This document shows positions 12,178 through 23,703 of a stretch of 64,000 bases of DNA, one piece after another. This DNA is from Entomortierella parvispora. Its lineage: Eukaryota > Mortierellomycota > Mortierellomycetes > Mortierellales > Mortierellaceae. The notes below the pieces were generated by a model, which saw only the letters and a list, made by a program, of their open reading frames with translations, had not been told where the DNA came from and searched no databases. A program made the translations under genes and the position numbers. Each line of letters begins with the position of its first letter. Position 1 is the first letter of the stretch. Location: the NCBI GenBank assembly GCA_963573315.1, contig OY752144.1, positions 676,501 to 740,500 of the forward strand. Direction: 5' to 3'.

Positions 12178-15096
12178 TCACCTCCTGTCTGGAGAATCTT
12201 CTGCGACCTTGATGATGGCGACCAAAACGCTCATGTCGTCCTGTTTGCCTCCCTGGTAATAAAGACCTTCCTGCATGGCGCGACTCTGGAAGGGACTGCC
12301 ATGATGCCGGGTATCTTCACTGACATTCTTGGCCCGTTTGGCCAGGGCATCACTGATGACACTGGGTTCTGGGATTTTGCGCTCATATTGTTTCCGTGCC
12401 AGAGCCGCAGCCTGCGCCGCGATCGAGACCGGCGTGGTGTGAGGATAGAGAGAGGCAGAGAGGGGCAGAGCACTGGATTCAGCCGCCGCCACAGCCGCCA
12501 GGGCAATGGGTGACAGCTCTGTGGCCGCAGCATCAGGCGACCCTGTCTCTGTATCATCAGATGTCGACGGCATTGGTTCTGACCCATCGGTCCTCTGCAA
12601 AAGGGAGGCCAGGGATTCGTTCTCCTCTGTTGTTGAAGGTTCAGCAGCCGGTTCCGAGACCGAAGCGGCTTTCCCGCCAGCCATGGCGGCGATGGTCGAA
12701 GAAGAAGAGGAAGCCAATTTTGCGGCGCCGCTCGTCAATCCATTCCAGAGTCCCTTCCCTGAAAGCAAAGTGGAGGTTGCTGAGGCGGCGGCGGGCTTGC
12801 CGGTTCCATAGGGGCTCTGATTCGTGATAGCCTCTGAGCCGTTCACACAACGGACGACCTCTTCCAGAATATCTTCATCAAACAGGTTATCAAAGATCCC
12901 GTCCGTGCCCATGACAATGATATCGCCACTTTCCACCTTGACTGTAAAGACCTGGGCATCTGTAGGAGAATCTGTGCTCCCGGTGCCGAGCTGATAAGGG
13001 TAATTGAAGGAGTGTTGTTGTTCCTCTGTCCGGAAAATAAATTCGTTCCTGCGAATGATGCTCACGCCGCAGTCGCCTAGGTTGGCAATCCGAAGTTCGT
13101 CATCCCGAAGGATTGCCAGACATGCTGTTGAGGATCCGATCAAGCCCTGGAGAGGGAGACAGAGAGCACGAGTTAGGTTTTTTTCTTTTCAGGGTCCTAC
13201 TATGGCATCATATAGCGTCAATTAGGGAGCACCCATTCATTGGCGTTCCTTTGTTCACCATACCTCCTTCTTGGCATCCCGGGCACTCTGCTCATAGCTT
13301 TTTTGCAAGATGTGGACAGGGTTGACATTAAAATAATCGTAGAACGCGTCCTCCTCGATATTATCGTATTTCTCCAACTCCAAAAAGGCATAGTGCATCA
13401 GCTTACGCGAATACAATGCAGGATTCGCACCTAGATGACACAAACATAACAAAATGTTTCGTTAGACCCTTGCAAACATTGCAACGTATCTAATGGATAA
13501 GGGCAAGGGCGTCGTCTTCCTGTTCCAGTCTAATATCCGTTGAGGTGGTGCAAGCCCTGTCTGGGCGCTGCGCCTTGCATTCTTTTTTTTTTCCATCCCA
13601 TTGTTTGTTGCACCACGACCACCATTACCGACGGGTCCTCCTCTTCCCACCAATTCATTCTTGCATGGCCTGCGTCCTCTTCCTTTTGGTGTAAAGGGTC
13701 AAATTAAGACAATATCCCGAAGGTAAATGATGACTGACGTTCCACCATCCAGCTCTCTCCTTTTCGCATCAACACGCCTTTTTTTTTTTGCTCGTGTCTT
13801 TTTTGGTTGTGTCCCCACTCACAAACAAATGCAAAAAAACACCTTCGCTTCACACTGTTTATCCCGCCTTGTGATCCTTCTTTTCACTTGTCGCAAAACA
13901 AAAAGCTGCCGCTCTCTTGTTGACGTCGTTTTTTTGTTGTCGTTCGTTCACCCATCCCCTTTCGATCCTTATCGCTCAGACGAGTCCAGTCCGTCCATCC
14001 AACTCAAATTGGCGGATGAAAGAAAAGAATTTCTTTTTTCTTTTTAACGTGCGGACGATTTTCCTGCAATTGTGTCCGTGGGGAGAATAGCGGAGCAGGG
14101 GTAGGCGCAGGTCTTTCACAATGCAAAAAAAAAAACCTTTCCTTCATCCCGTGCTCCTGCCCTTTGGCCTGCCCTGTCTTATCCTGCCTTGTCATGCCTT
14201 GTCATTTCCCATATTATATCACAAACTGTGGGGGGTGTGCGCACACGCCAAAAAAACAATCCAACGACTTTTTTTCTGCGCTTTCCATCTCCTCTTCTTC
14301 CTCCTCATCTTCATCTTCTCGAGATAGATGATCTATCGCCTGTCATCTCTGTTCTGACCCGTCCTGTCCTGAAGAGATAAGATCTTTGTCCCATGTATCG
14401 CACAAAAAGAAAGATCTGATTTGAGCAACAAAAAAAAAAAAAAAAAAAAAAAAAAAAGACTTGCCTGTGGTGCCGCTCCATCCACCAACGCCATCTGCTA
14501 CACCAAGGGCATCGTGCCTCCGGAAATACGAATCCTCTCCAACCTGGACACTGAAATACGCCCGATCCTCCTCTGGTGTCAGCGTTGGTGCCTTGGCTGG
14601 CTGTTTTGCAAATCCTGACGCTCCATGGGCAAACACAAAGTTGTGGCGAGTATTTTGAAAGGGCTGATCAAAAAAGGACGCTGTCGTCGTCGTCGTCGTC
14701 GATGAGGTGGTCTGGCCTGCGGTTGCTGCGGGCCCTGTACGCTGGCTTGGATCGACAAAGGACGCTTGGGTATGAGGATCGATCCAAGGCAGCTCCGAGG
14801 TCCAAGCAGGGACAGCCGACGAGGAGGTGTGGCCCCCGTACACGTGTGCGCCTCCTGCAGATGTAGTAGAAGAACCTGCTGCTGCTGCTGCTGGTATTGA
14901 CGAAGACGACGTCGCTGTTGAGGCTGCGGCGACCTCTGCGGGCGAAGGCGACGCGAGCGATTTGTTGTGGGTGGATGTATGCAAGTGACAAGAGGAAGAA
15001 GAGGTGAGATCGCGTTGACGCGTGCGAGCATGGTGACATAAGGTAGGCGGATGCAAAGGATGATGTTGGTATTGGTGTTGCTGTTGTTGTTGTTGG

Positions 15097-15128
<32 letters not shown>

Positions 15129-15485
15129 CTGCTTCCCTACAGCAGCACAGGCAGCGGCCGAGTGTAGAGGCTGACGGTGCTGCTGTGCAGCGCGAATCTG
15201 AGCGGGCTGCAGCGGCGGTAATGGTTGTTGTGAATGCGACTGGGTGTGGATCGAACATGAGCGCGCGGCTGAATCGAGATTGGCGGTGCCACCGGCGACT
15301 GGACGCGAGGAGAAGAGGCGGAGTGACGGAGCGGAAGAGGAGCAAGAAGAAGAAGAGGAGGAGCAGCAAGAAGAAGCAGACGTGGCAGGGGCAGACGAGG
15401 CAGCGTGGTGGAGCTGCTGCAAGAGCTGCTGGCCACGGCCACGGCCACGGAGGAAGGTGGAATGGAGATGCTTGGCTTGGCTCAT
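12178..15485 (-). CDS. PTC7: PP2C-type phosphatase, PTC7/PPTC7-like
   Basis: Members are PPM-family Ser/Thr phosphatases; yeast Ptc7 is mitochondrial and regulates coenzyme Q synthesis. Exons run 15485-14465, 13430-13264 and 13146-12178, giving about 718 aa. The first exon encodes a low-complexity N-terminus (Ser/Ala, a Gln/His tract near residues 130-160, Thr runs) and ends in GEDSYFRRHDALGVADGVGG, the metal-binding start of the domain. Exon 3 continues with GLIGSSTACLAIL, NLGDCGVSIIRR and GDIIVMGTDGIFDN, and ends with GGKQDDMSVLVAIIK. The Asp residues of these motifs fit metal coordination. Intron 1 needs a GC donor (ACAG|GCAAGT) to keep frame and contains A28 on the plus strand. A 200-residue low-complexity insert interrupts the domain after the GIFDN motif. 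Its stop lies 47 bp from the converging upstream gene. Confidence 0.87.
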
Positions 15486-16602
15486 GTGCTTTGCGGACAA
15501 GTTGAGAATGTGTGTGTGAATGTGGAGAGAGAGAGAGAGAGAGAGAAAAGAATAAGAAAACAAGAGAAGGGAAGAAGGGGAAGGAGGAGTGGAGAAGCGA
15601 AGGCGAAGAAGAAAAGATAAGAGAAAAAATAAAAATGAAAAAAACACGTTTTCGAGTGAATCCGAAATGGACCCGAGCTGGAAGAATTGAATGAGAGCTG
15701 GATGCAAGGAAGGCAAGGAAGGAAGGAAGGAAGGAGGAAGGAAGGAGAGGAAGGGAGAAGCAGAGAAGGGAAGAGAAGGGAAGAGAAGAGAAGGAAAGAG
15801 AAAAGAGAAGAGGAGACCAAAAAAAAGACCTTGCTCCGTGTGCACTCTGTGTCTATGTCTCTCTCTGTCTCTCTGTCTCTCTGTCATGCCCATATGATGC
15901 CCATGCAGCCTTCTTTCTGTCTGTTATCTCGATTCAATCTCCTCTCCACAAACACTCTCTTTCTTCCCTCTCTTTCCCTCTCTCTTTCCCCCTCCGCCTC
16001 GGCGCTCTCTTTTCTCACTCTCTTCTTTCTCCTCTCGTCCGTCTTCCCCACATTCTCACGCGCCCGGGTGCCCCTCCTTCCTTCCTCTTTCAGCCTTTGT
16101 GTCATCGCCGGCTCTTTTTTTTTTTTTTTTTTTTTATTTCTTCTTCGTTGCCCTCTGTCTACCTGTGCCTGTCAGCCTGTCAGTCAGTCAGTCAGTCAGT
16201 CAGTCAGTTTGGGGGTCTTGCCTGCCCTGCCCACCTAAAAGTGCAAGTAGCGATTCGCGGGCATTCGCTTTCCGACTTTGTCCTCCTTTCCCCCTCCACT
16301 TCTGCTAGCCATTAGAATGGGTGATCCCGGGTCGATTATCTCCTTTTGTCACTTGTCACGTAAACCACCCTTGATCACCTCCACTCTCGTTAATCAATTT
16401 TTTTTTTTTTTTTTTTTTGATCCTTGATCTGCTTCCGGGTTGGTGGCGTGCCCCTTACTTGACCTCGCATTAATACCTTCCACTTTTCCTTCCTTGACCG
16501 ACACTGCATTCCAACCCTGAGGGGGTCGTGGACCTGTCATCTTAACCTTGACTATTGATTGCATTTGACGCGTTTCTTGTTTGCTCAGCTTTTGTTTTTC
16601 AG
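15486..16602. other. Low-complexity spacer and PTC7 upstream region
   Basis: The plus strand is purine-rich from 15520 to 15830, with GAGA, GGAA and GGGAAGA arrays, then C/T-rich from 15840 to 16140. It includes T runs of about 20 nt near 16114-16135 and at 16398-16418. A (CAGT)7 microsatellite lies at 16181-16208. Open frames here are compositional artefacts. The purine tract would be the pyrimidine-rich 5' leader of the minus-strand phosphatase gene. No other gene is seen. Confidence 0.6.
16181..16208 (+). repeat. (CAGT)7 microsatellite
   Basis: Seven uninterrupted CAGT units lie in non-coding spacer. Confidence 0.9.
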
Positions 16603-17730
16603 TCAATTGACCAGGAAAAAAAATACCAATTGCAAAGGTACCCCCAAAATTACTTTTTGCCAATGATACCTGTCACAAGATTCAAGGAATGTCGCACTGC
16701 GTACACTTTTGTCTCTGTGGTTGGAGACAGACAGCTCCGGGATAGACGGCAATTGCAGCAGGACCGTGTCCTCCCAGTCCATGACCTGGGACTTTGGCCA
16801 GTGAGCCAACTCCACATCAATCACATTGCGCTTTTGAATGTTTGACTCCACAGTGTCGCCGCTCTCGGCCGACAATTGATAGTATTGCTTCAGTCGTAGT
16901 CGTGGGTTCACAAACTGAATGGTGTCACCACCACCAACGTTGTTGACACTTGTCAAGGCGCCTTTTTGTTTTTCTGTCGTATTCTCGTTATTCAAAACAA
17001 GAGCGCGGGGCCCAAAACAAAAGGTAATGGGTACTCTTTGGCCGATGAAGAGGACATCCGACGGTATGTTGATTGTATAAGGTAGTCTTTCCTTCCACTT
17101 TCCAGTGATGGTGGCAATGGAAGGTGAGATCTGGATGAGAGGAAGAGTCGTGCTCAGGAACCAGATGGTTTGCTTCTGAACGATATCCACACCACTTGCG
17201 AGTGATTCGAGCTTCTAGAGTGTATTTGACCTTGCCTTGCTTGAATCCACTCGAGGATGGAAGCTTGGACCCATCCAAGTCGACCTCAAACTTTCCTTCA
17301 TACCGCCCTGGGGAAATCAATTTGGGTTGTCCTTGGGGTCGTATCACACGCAGCTGCCAGATGTGGTCGATCAAGCACTCTTCACCGTGGGCGTAGCCGT
17401 CGCGCCTATCTAAGCTCGAGAAGGAAGGAGAAGGATTTAGGCAATGGCAAGGGCGGGGAACTGGGATAGCAGAGTTCAATTGCCTTTTGAAGACAACACT
17501 AAAGCGAACAGAGGTTCTCTTCACGTACCGTCGAAGTAACAAGATGCGATGCCTTGAAATGTGTATTGAGTATCGATACCCTTGCACTCGTAGTTACAGC
17601 TGAACCCGACTCGACCCCGTAAGGTTGTCGGTTCCTCGGGGACACCATAGAGCAGTAACGAGTCATTCGGACCGGGACTTGCTCCAAATACCTCGATCTC
17701 AAGTAACTTGATCTTGTCTGTTTTGGTCAT
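16603..17730 (-). pseudogene. Arrestin-like protein with frameshift
   Basis: The product resembles fungal arrestin-like (ARRDC/alpha-arrestin) proteins, which adapt membrane proteins to ubiquitin ligases. Exon 1 is 17730-17529, starting MTKTDKIKLLEIEVFG. Exon 2 starts at 17409 and carries LRVIRPQGQPKLISPGRY and GKVKYTLEARITRK, a typical arrestin-N ending. Immediately afterwards the homologous text resumes in another frame (GVDIVQKQTIWF), one nucleotide out, at about 17191-17197, and stays open to a stop at 16603. No splice sites can explain a one-base step. The C-terminal domain also looks shorter than in the neighbouring arrestin at 19.7-21.1 kb. It is probably a recent pseudogene, although a sequencing error is possible. 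Confidence 0.65.
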
Positions 17731-17880
17731 GTGTTATTTCAACTGGGCAGGGCAATACAGACTGGTGGAGTAAACCTAGCACACGAATAGCAATCGAAGG
17801 CCAGATGAATGAATAAAGAGGAATGGAGAAGGAGGGAAATGATGTCGCCATGGAGACGATGCGTTGCAAACAAATAAACA

Positions 17881-18413
17881 ACCTTTTTCATCCCGGGTAA
17901 GAAGAGGCCTGGGCAATTGACCATGTATTTTGCAACGTCGCACGCGCACCACAGGGACGAAGGGTATCCGGCAGTCCTTTTCTCCTCGGCATCGATGTAC
18001 TTGACTCTAGAGCGGTCTCTCTAGACAAGAGAGATTGTCTACAGAGGCCTGTTGTGTGTGTTTTCGTTTGGACCCTTACGGTCTGGCGTGGACGGACAAG
18101 TGATGGATATCACACGGCCATTGATCGACGAGTAGGTTACAACAATGTCATTCTGCAGGCTCTTGACAAACGCCTGAAGAGAGGCATCCGCTGGCTCTGT
18201 TTTTCTCCTTCTTTGAGTTGTAACAACCAGTGACCTCTGATTAGAACAGATAGCCATCTCATCGCCTCTACCCCTGGCCTTCATGTCTTCCTGGTACATT
18301 GCACAAGTCTGAAAGCAATCGTTACACAAATGCATCCTATCCACGGTCCAGTTACATGATGTGCTTGGACTCGCAGCGACGACCACCAGGGCTCTTTCGA
18401 AGAGAGATATCAC
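17881..18413 (-). CDS. Unrecognised coding stretch, probably partial
   Basis: I do not recognise this sequence. Two minus-strand segments look protein-like. One, at about 18413-18080, is rich in charged and hydrophobic residues and includes a C-x2-C-x3-C cluster (CNDCFQTC) and the stretch SINGRVISITCPSTPD, ending at a plausible donor (GACC|GTAAGG). The second, about 17995-17881, reads KYIDAEEKRTAGYPSSLWC and onward after a possible CTAG acceptor. The joining frame could not be fixed. It lies just upstream of the arrestin-like pseudogene on the same strand and might be an independent small gene or a decayed one. Confidence 0.3.
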
Positions 18414-18679
18414 CCAGTTTTGTCAAGTGAACTAGTTCTTTAGAAATGTATATCACCCTCTGCTATGGCATCACTTTTCTTTCAAAGTCTGCAAGCAAGC
18501 GCGCGGCTATCTTAAATCAAAGGGGGCTACGACCAAGAATCTCGACCTCAAAGAATCCGTCGATGCGATATACTTTGGACTATTCTTCCAATGTCTATGA
18601 AAAAGGATCCGGGGATGACTGAACCTACAACATCAATAAAAGTCGCAACAGGGAACACCAATAAGTAGCTTGCATACAC

Positions 18680-19480
18680 CTTCGACAACTCTCCTTCATT
18701 GGTTCCTAGAAAAGGTCGTGAGGCGTGAAGTTACTCTTCACAGGTGCTGGTTGTCTCTCGCCTATTCTCCATCCCAACCTCAGGCTCATACACGCACATC
18801 TTTACCCATACAATTTAGTGCCAAAGACATTCCTGCTTTCCTCTCACTTGACCAACTACGATGGTCAGGAATTGCAGCCAAGCCTATATACCGAGCGTTT
18901 CCTATTCTTATAGACCTCACCCTCAAGTTGCTCAAACTTTCAAGCCGGATCTTGGGGAATATCAGAGCGGTGGATAAACCTCTCCTAAAGGAGAAGATCA
19001 TCGAAGCTACGAAGTATGGCCGCGTACTGAGCGATAATCTCAGACAGCTAGCGAAATCTTTGGACATCTCTTCCGTGGATGGTACCGGCCAGTGGAATTC
19101 TCCCGTTCGAAACGATTGGCGACCCCCCTTGGTGGTGCCGGGACGACAATCCATTGTCGTTCTTGGAGGGTGTTTAAAGTGCTTGTTCGAGCCTGTCTAC
19201 ATTCGCGGGTGTTTCCAAGAGGAGATCGCAGTTAATAAAACAGCCCAAGAAATTACAACCTCTGCGCGTGATGTCGCCTCGGTGGGCCATGTGGCAGTAT
19301 TCTGTGTTAAGTAGAAATCGAGTTCATGTAAGAAAGCCGGCCTTTCTTTCAAGAATTTTCGTATCGGATGGGATGAACATCATGGAAATACGAAGGCCTT
19401 GGATCAAGACTGAACATGGCAGAAGTTTAAGGAAACCCAGACTGGAGTTTGAGAGTTTGAATTTCGCTCATAATTGACAG
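18680..19480 (+). pseudogene. Decayed F-box/LRR gene copy
   Basis: The plus strand aligns by eye with the intact minus-strand F-box/LRR gene at 32598-34386. Shared nucleotide stretches include GTTACTCTTCACAGGTGCT. Shared protein blocks include LSLDQLR, the PILIDLTLKLLK type of segment and RPWIKTEHGRSLRKPR. These blocks fall in at least two reading frames. The N-terminal F-box is missing, and the central to C-terminal LRR part is largely deleted between about 19330 and 19370, so that the last 30 codons follow directly. It is orientated opposite to its presumed source and lies between the two arrestin-like genes. Confidence 0.7.
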
Positions 19481-19739
19481 CAGAAGGAGAGAATTGTTGC
19501 ATTTTACTGCATCAGCCGACAAGATGAAAGGTCAATAAATGTTTTCTGTAATTGTACGATGCACCTATCCTGTAGCATCTGGAGACTTGGATCATGTACC
19601 CATGGATTCTCAGCAATCCAAACAACTTTTTTTTTCTTCCCCTATTTGTCCATCTTTTTCGAATATTTATTTTTCCATAGTACTACAGCTTAGTGCAGCC
19701 CGTTGGAGCGGACGGTTGGAATGGTCTAAGGACGGTCTG

Positions 19740-21057
19740 CTACCTTTTCTCCTCCGAAAGTCGCATGTCTTTTTGTTCAAGAAGGGGTGTTATATCCTTC
19801 TCCTCTAGAAGGAGCATGTCTTTCTGCTCTTGTACGTGAATATTATGATCATTAAAAGCCGGCGAATTAAAATTTTCAGGCGAGTCAATAGCTACGACGA
19901 CGTCCACTAGTACATGTACAACAAGAGATCAGAGATGAGAAAGTGGAAGAGAAGAGGAGACTTGTCAATAATCATGCACTTTTGTTACCTTGAGCTCTCA
20001 TGGTTATCACTTCTGGCACAGAGAAGACGTTCGAAAGTAATCTACTCTTGGATTTGAGTCCCTTGACTTCCAAAATCATGGCGATGTGATGTGAAATATC
20101 CATGTAGGTGGTTCGCATGCTTGTGGAAAGCACTGATGAGGTGGGAATCGGCATGTTAATCTCTCTGTTCCAAGAGCCCTTTCCCTGAGGCCAGCCTTCG
20201 CGCACCTGGATCTTGGCAACTTCACAAACATCCCTGTAGGTTTCTTCTCGGTTTTTGGCGCGTAAGACTCTTGTTTCGACCAGCGTAAACTGTGCACCCA
20301 GGACGTCCACATCGCGACCATCATACATGCTACCCTGCAAGAATTTGTACATGTACACCTTCAGGGTTGTAGGCTTTCCAACAAAGACAGTACCGGATTT
20401 TAAAGAGAGAGTACAGCGAAGGGTCCTGCTTTGCCAATCCGCTTGTGTCCATCGAGGCGACTCATAAATTCCTAAACTCTTGGGAGGGAGGGTTGAATTC
20501 AAGACCCATACTTCTGCTTGTGCCTCGTGCTCGGTCACCAGGTACCCGTACTGGTTCATGTTCTTGATCGTGGCAGTGATAATATAACTGACCGCGCCAT
20601 TCTTGTGAGAACAGGATGACGGCCAGAATGGGTGCAAGGTTGTGGAAACAGATTTGGTGTACTGACCCGTTGGTACCAAGTCTGTTCCTTTCCGGTCGAT
20701 CTCCCAATCCCAACGCCTATCGGCGTAAGAGAATTCACCAGAGACGGCTTCATGTGTCGCGCTCTTGACTTGTTGTTCAGAAAGAGCGGAAAGATGATAT
20801 GTTAGCACATATTTCTACAACGTCTTTTTAGCTCTTTTGACAGAAAGAGGCAAGGACCCATGTTGTGAAGAAGACCCACTTATGACAAACTTGCTGCTAG
20901 CAATACAGGTAAACCGAATAAAGATATCCTTGGCTGGGCTGTCTTTTTGATTGTCAAAGAGGACCTCTGCAGACATGGTTACTGGGTTCTCAAGGGTGCC
21001 CATGACGACAGGATGGCTGAGCCGAATACTTAAAGGATTGGCTGAACTGGCGGTCAT
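19740..21057 (-). CDS. Arrestin-like protein, 387 aa
   Basis: This alpha-arrestin-type protein is probably a cytosolic adaptor linking membrane transporters or receptors to ubiquitination or endocytosis; that role is inferred from the family. Exons deduced are 21057-20887, 20814-19989 and 19906-19740, giving 387 aa. Arrestin-like features are an N-terminal beta-rich block, a Gly-containing GQYTKSV element before a Pro-rich turn (HPFWPSS), NGAVSYIITATI, and a second domain with LRCTLSLKSGTVFVGKP. The tail is charged and repetitive, with two EQKDM motifs. The first junction is unusual: read without splicing the frame meets TAG at 20815-20817. Removing 72 nt (20886-20815, weak GTCATA donor, TTGTAG acceptor) restores it. 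The gene is tandem with a frameshifted relative about 2 kb downstream. Confidence 0.72.
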
Positions 21058-21313
21058 TGTGTTGCGTGGCGGTAGGGTTGTTCTGAGAAGGGAAAGCGAA
21101 ATGAAAGGGGAGAAGGATGGGGAGAAGGACAAAGAGGAAGACAAGGAAACCGAAAAATCCACAGCCGATCTTTTTTTTTGCCACCACAAATCGCGTTGAG
21201 ATGAGGGCAAAAAGTCGAAGAGCCAATAGCAAATCGCCCTTGGGCAGAAGCAGAGAGAAAGAGGGGAAAGAGCTCTTTTATTGCGCTCACAATGAGGATC
21301 AACGGCTGCTCTT

Positions 21314-22795
21314 CTACCGGGAAACAGAGCGGATGAACTGAAAGTTTTGTGAAAGGTGGGTATAAAAGTTGAAGATCAGCAACAGGATCAGGAGCAGCTC
21401 AAGCCCCACCATCGCGCCTTGTCGTCGACACATCCGGTCGTTGAGCCGGCGGTCCACGTCCAAGTTTTGTTTCCACAGCTTCTGCAACTGCCTTTCTCCT
21501 GCTTCTGTGCAGCCGAACGTCCAGATGTAGATGTAAATGGTTACGCTCAGGACTTGGGCCCACGCGATAGAGGCCAGGATCTCTGAAAAGATGATGAACA
21601 GCGGTTTGGATTCCCTCCGACCCTCGTCCAACCCCTCTGGCGATCGTCTTGACTCCAAGTAGATGTTCAGACAAGAGTAAAGGACCGTAAGGAGCGAGAA
21701 CACAGTCGTGATCACCAACGCTGCACTATCGTTCCAGAGTTGGGTCAATGTCTTTTCGTCGTCGGATGCCCTCTGTAGAAGAATGATCGCATCCAGGGCA
21801 ATGGCAAAGAGCGACACTGCGGCCATCACGGTCAAGATCTTTAGGAAATTGGAGAATAGTGGTGAACTCAGCAACAACTTGATTGTATCCATGTTGAAGG
21901 CCTCGTTCGTGAAATAGCTCGACAGACCCTTGATCTCTTCTGGCTTTTCGTCTTCCCATTGATCCCAATCTGTTACTGGAGGTGCGGTCAAGGAAGAGAC
22001 AGCGACGCCTGTTGGGTAGCCTAGTGAGGCTTCGCGTTCACGTTTTGCTGTCTGCTTCCGAGATAATAAAGTCGAGGAAGACTCTCCACCCCACCAACTC
22101 TGCCGATTTCTACTTGAAGTTTTCTGGTGCTCGGGGCAATTGCAGTCGCAACTGCAGGTTGTAGAGGGCAAAGGACCAATGGAGTTTGAACTGGAAGCAC
22201 CGGAGGCAAGGGCACGGGCACTGCTGTTTCCCGCTCCAAATATTTTATCCAGCCGCTGAGGAAGTCGTCGAAACCTCGACGCAGGAGGTGTGTCTGTTTC
22301 TGTTTCCTGCAGGAGTGCGGTGGCGTCCGAGGAGGCGTCCAATTTCCTTGACACTCGTTCAGATATCGTGGAGATGTGGCTCATGGTTGTAAACTGGGAC
22401 CATTGTTGGGTATGGGACAAATGCGATGGATTGGAGGATAGAGATGGAGTCGATTTGTGGGGCGACGAAGCTGCTCCGCGGCTACTTGCGTTGCCGGCGG
22501 AGATTGTGGTGGATGTGGGGGAGGATGTGTCCAGGGCTGTCGAGCTCGTCGACTCCAGCCCGTCGGCCCATCTAAATAGAGCGAGGTAAAGAATGGGATG
22601 GCCATGTCAGCAATGCAAGCAAGATGGGTGAAATGAATGGAGACTCTGGTAATGTATGGCATGCAATGGTCATCTCTCTTTTCTTCAGTCGGTTGTATTG
22701 TTTTTGCTGCACTCTGGGGTGACGGGGGCTTACGGTGGTAGGGTGTGGACGGTAGTCTTGGAGAGGGCAACTTGCTCGATGGTAGCAGCGTTCAT
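21314..22795 (-). CDS. Four-TM membrane protein of unknown function, 439 aa
   Basis: I do not recognise the family. Exon 1 (22795-22734) encodes MNAATIEQVALSKTTVHTLP and ends at a GTAAGC donor. Exon 2 (22571-21314) follows a TTTAG acceptor and keeps frame to give 439 aa. The first ~240 residues are Ser/Thr-rich and probably cytosolic, with a CSCDCNC cluster. Four hydrophobic segments follow (about 25, 22, 28 and 20 residues), including LKILTVMAAVSLFAIALDAI and MVGLELLLILLLIFNFY. The loop between segments 2 and 3 is charged (ESRRSPEGLDEGRRESK). A MARVEL-like four-helix topology is possible but no diagnostic motif was seen. It is tandem with, and 256 bp upstream of, the arrestin-like gene. Confidence 0.7.
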
Positions 22796-23703
22796 GACGG
22801 TTGTGTACTGCCGAAAAGAGCGGAAGGGAGGGAGGGAGGGAGGGAACGAAGGACAGAGCGGGCTGTGGCTGCAACTTGTGGGAGAGAACAATGGAACAAA
22901 GGGCGGGGCTCAGCTGTGGGTTCCCTTAATTCTGTCTGTACCTGGCCCTCTGTTCTTTCTGTGTCTCCAATGCAGAACGTGCAGACAGCCAGGACGCGTC
23001 GAAGATCCGTCCTCCTTGGCTAACTAGGCTACACTAGACTGCACTAGGCTACAGTACCGTTAGAGCTCGGAAGGAATGCTCCGTCGAGGAAGGAGCAGAA
23101 AAGAAAGGGACGAATGACGAGGGAGAAGGAGAACGAAAGAGGGAGAGGGAGAGGAAGAGAAAAGATCTTCCACGCGGCTAAATGGCCCTTCAATCTGTAT
23201 AACAATAATCAATAAAGTTAAACAACAACAGGACATAGTCCATCCCATGGAACGAGGAGGAGGGGATGAATTGAGAGAGACAAAGAAAAGACACCAGAGG
23301 AGCAAAGAGAGCAGCAGTGAGGCCAGCAACAGGAACAAAGAAAGATAAAGTTGCCGTGCTAGCCCCGTCTGGCCCTGTCCTCTCTGCTGCTCACTCAAAC
23401 CCAACGTTAAATAACCGATGGATCCGTGTGGGTGTCTGTGTTGCCTGTACCTGTACCGGTATATACCTGTACCAGCAAACAAGGACGATTCCTTCCTTCC
23501 ATCCTTCCTCTTCTTCTTGTTCTTCTTCTTCTTCCTCTTCATCATCATCTCTCTTCCCATCTGTCCTCATCTTCATTCATCTTGCTGGAGGACACGCCCC
23601 CCTTTTGGCCTAATTGACAAGAGGACAACCAACTATAGAGCAGCACAAGGCACCTGGCGTCCCTCCCTACTATTTTATTACATAATACCTCCTCCCGTCC
23701 ATC
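22796..23703. other. Bidirectional upstream region between four-TM protein and GT71 genes
   Basis: These 0.9 kb separate two divergent genes. The half nearest the GT71 gene is C/T-rich on the plus strand (CTTCTTCTT arrays at 23506-23545), matching the leader style of other genes. Short imperfect repeats of CTAGGCTACA (about 23022-23050) and CCTGTACC (about 23446-23475) are visible. No open frame looks genuinely coding. Confidence 0.45.

Noticed and set aside
15404-16315. Long open frames on both strands around the PTC7 leader
   Set aside because: They follow purine/pyrimidine low complexity and microsatellites; neither strand shows protein-like composition.
23060-23617. Minus- and plus-strand frames rich in Ser/Leu or Lys/Glu upstream of the GT71 gene
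   Set aside because: They reflect CTT/GAA-type repeats in the leader; no start context or splice sites support them.
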